DNA of 37,491 bases from Pseudomonas sp. PIC25 (lineage in GTDB: Bacteria > Pseudomonadota > Gammaproteobacteria > Pseudomonadales > Pseudomonadaceae): the NCBI RefSeq assembly GCF_002286785.1, contig NZ_MUJY01000059.1:1-37491 (forward strand), written 5' to 3'. The notes beneath the pieces were generated by a model. That model was not told the origin of the DNA and did no database searches. It saw only the letters and a list, made by a program, of their open reading frames with translations. Made by a program: the position numbers and the translations under genes. This document shows positions 37,393-37,491 of this stretch, piece by piece (the stretch's first letter is position 1; each line of letters begins with the position of its first letter).

Positions 37393-37491
37393 TTCCCACG
37401 CAGAGCATGGGAACCATCAAGCCCGAGAACTCATCGGATCGTTCCCACGCTCCGCGTGGGAATGCATCCTCGGACGCTCCGCGTCCATCCG
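37393..37491. repeat. Dispersed TTCCCACGC-type repeats at window end
   Basis: TTCCCA...TGGGAA (37393-37412) and TTCCCACGC TCC GCGTGGGAA (37442-37462, perfect 9-bp arms), followed by GGACGC TCC GCGTCC. These are copies of a common Pseudomonas intergenic repeat; the array may continue past the window. Confidence 0.75.

Overview
The window looks like chromosomal DNA from a Pseudomonas of the P. aeruginosa / P. citronellolis / P. nitroreducens type. This is inferred from high GC, codon usage, typical Pseudomonas intergenic repeats (REP-like elements and several other inverted-repeat families), and a gene order matching two known P. aeruginosa blocks: the leucine/isovalerate liu cluster, and an acyl-CoA dehydrogenase / thiolase / SDR / ligase / AraC / ligase block.

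Layout, left to right. (1) 1-997, minus: the N-terminal part of a membrane histidine kinase cut by the window edge, followed by about 740 bases without a recognisable gene. (2) 1740-9733, minus: two translationally coupled genes for very large envelope proteins. The upstream one is a ~1440-residue secreted protein with a CshA-like N-terminus, DUF11 domains, three ~97-residue cysteine-paired repeats and two C-terminal OmpA-like domains. The downstream one is a 1223-residue predicted outer-membrane beta-barrel. This pair is the least characterised system in the window. (3) 10116-14829, minus: a gluconate-type operon, gntK/dctQ - dctM - dctP - gntR, in which gluconokinase and the small TRAP-transporter membrane subunit lie in one continuous reading frame. 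A likely GntR operator lies upstream of gntK and a second, near-identical one lies inside the fusion linker. (4) 15261-16937, minus: a secreted ricin-lectin protein with a hydrolase-like C-terminal domain, of visibly lower GC, with REP-like elements on both sides and a strong terminator. (5) 17570-25377, minus: six genes for short-chain or branched acyl-CoA activation and beta-oxidation with an AraC-family regulator. (6) 25593-36509, plus: liuR-liuA-liuB-liuC-liuD-liuE, then a short-chain fatty acid (AtoE-type) transporter and an acetoacetyl-CoA synthetase. (7) 36597-37340: a small periplasmic binding-protein-like gene with its own promoter, then intergenic repeats up to the window end.

Regions 5 and 6 form one catabolic supercluster. 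LiuA, LiuB/LiuD, LiuC and LiuE take isovaleryl-CoA through 3-methylcrotonyl-CoA, 3-methylglutaconyl-CoA and HMG-CoA to acetyl-CoA and acetoacetate. The synthetase then captures acetoacetate as acetoacetyl-CoA, which the thiolase of the minus-strand block can split. The two arms diverge from a 215-bp region carrying two identical 22-bp copies of a LiuR-like operator in opposite orientation, so they may be co-regulated.

No tRNA, rRNA, CRISPR array, transposase or prophage gene was seen.
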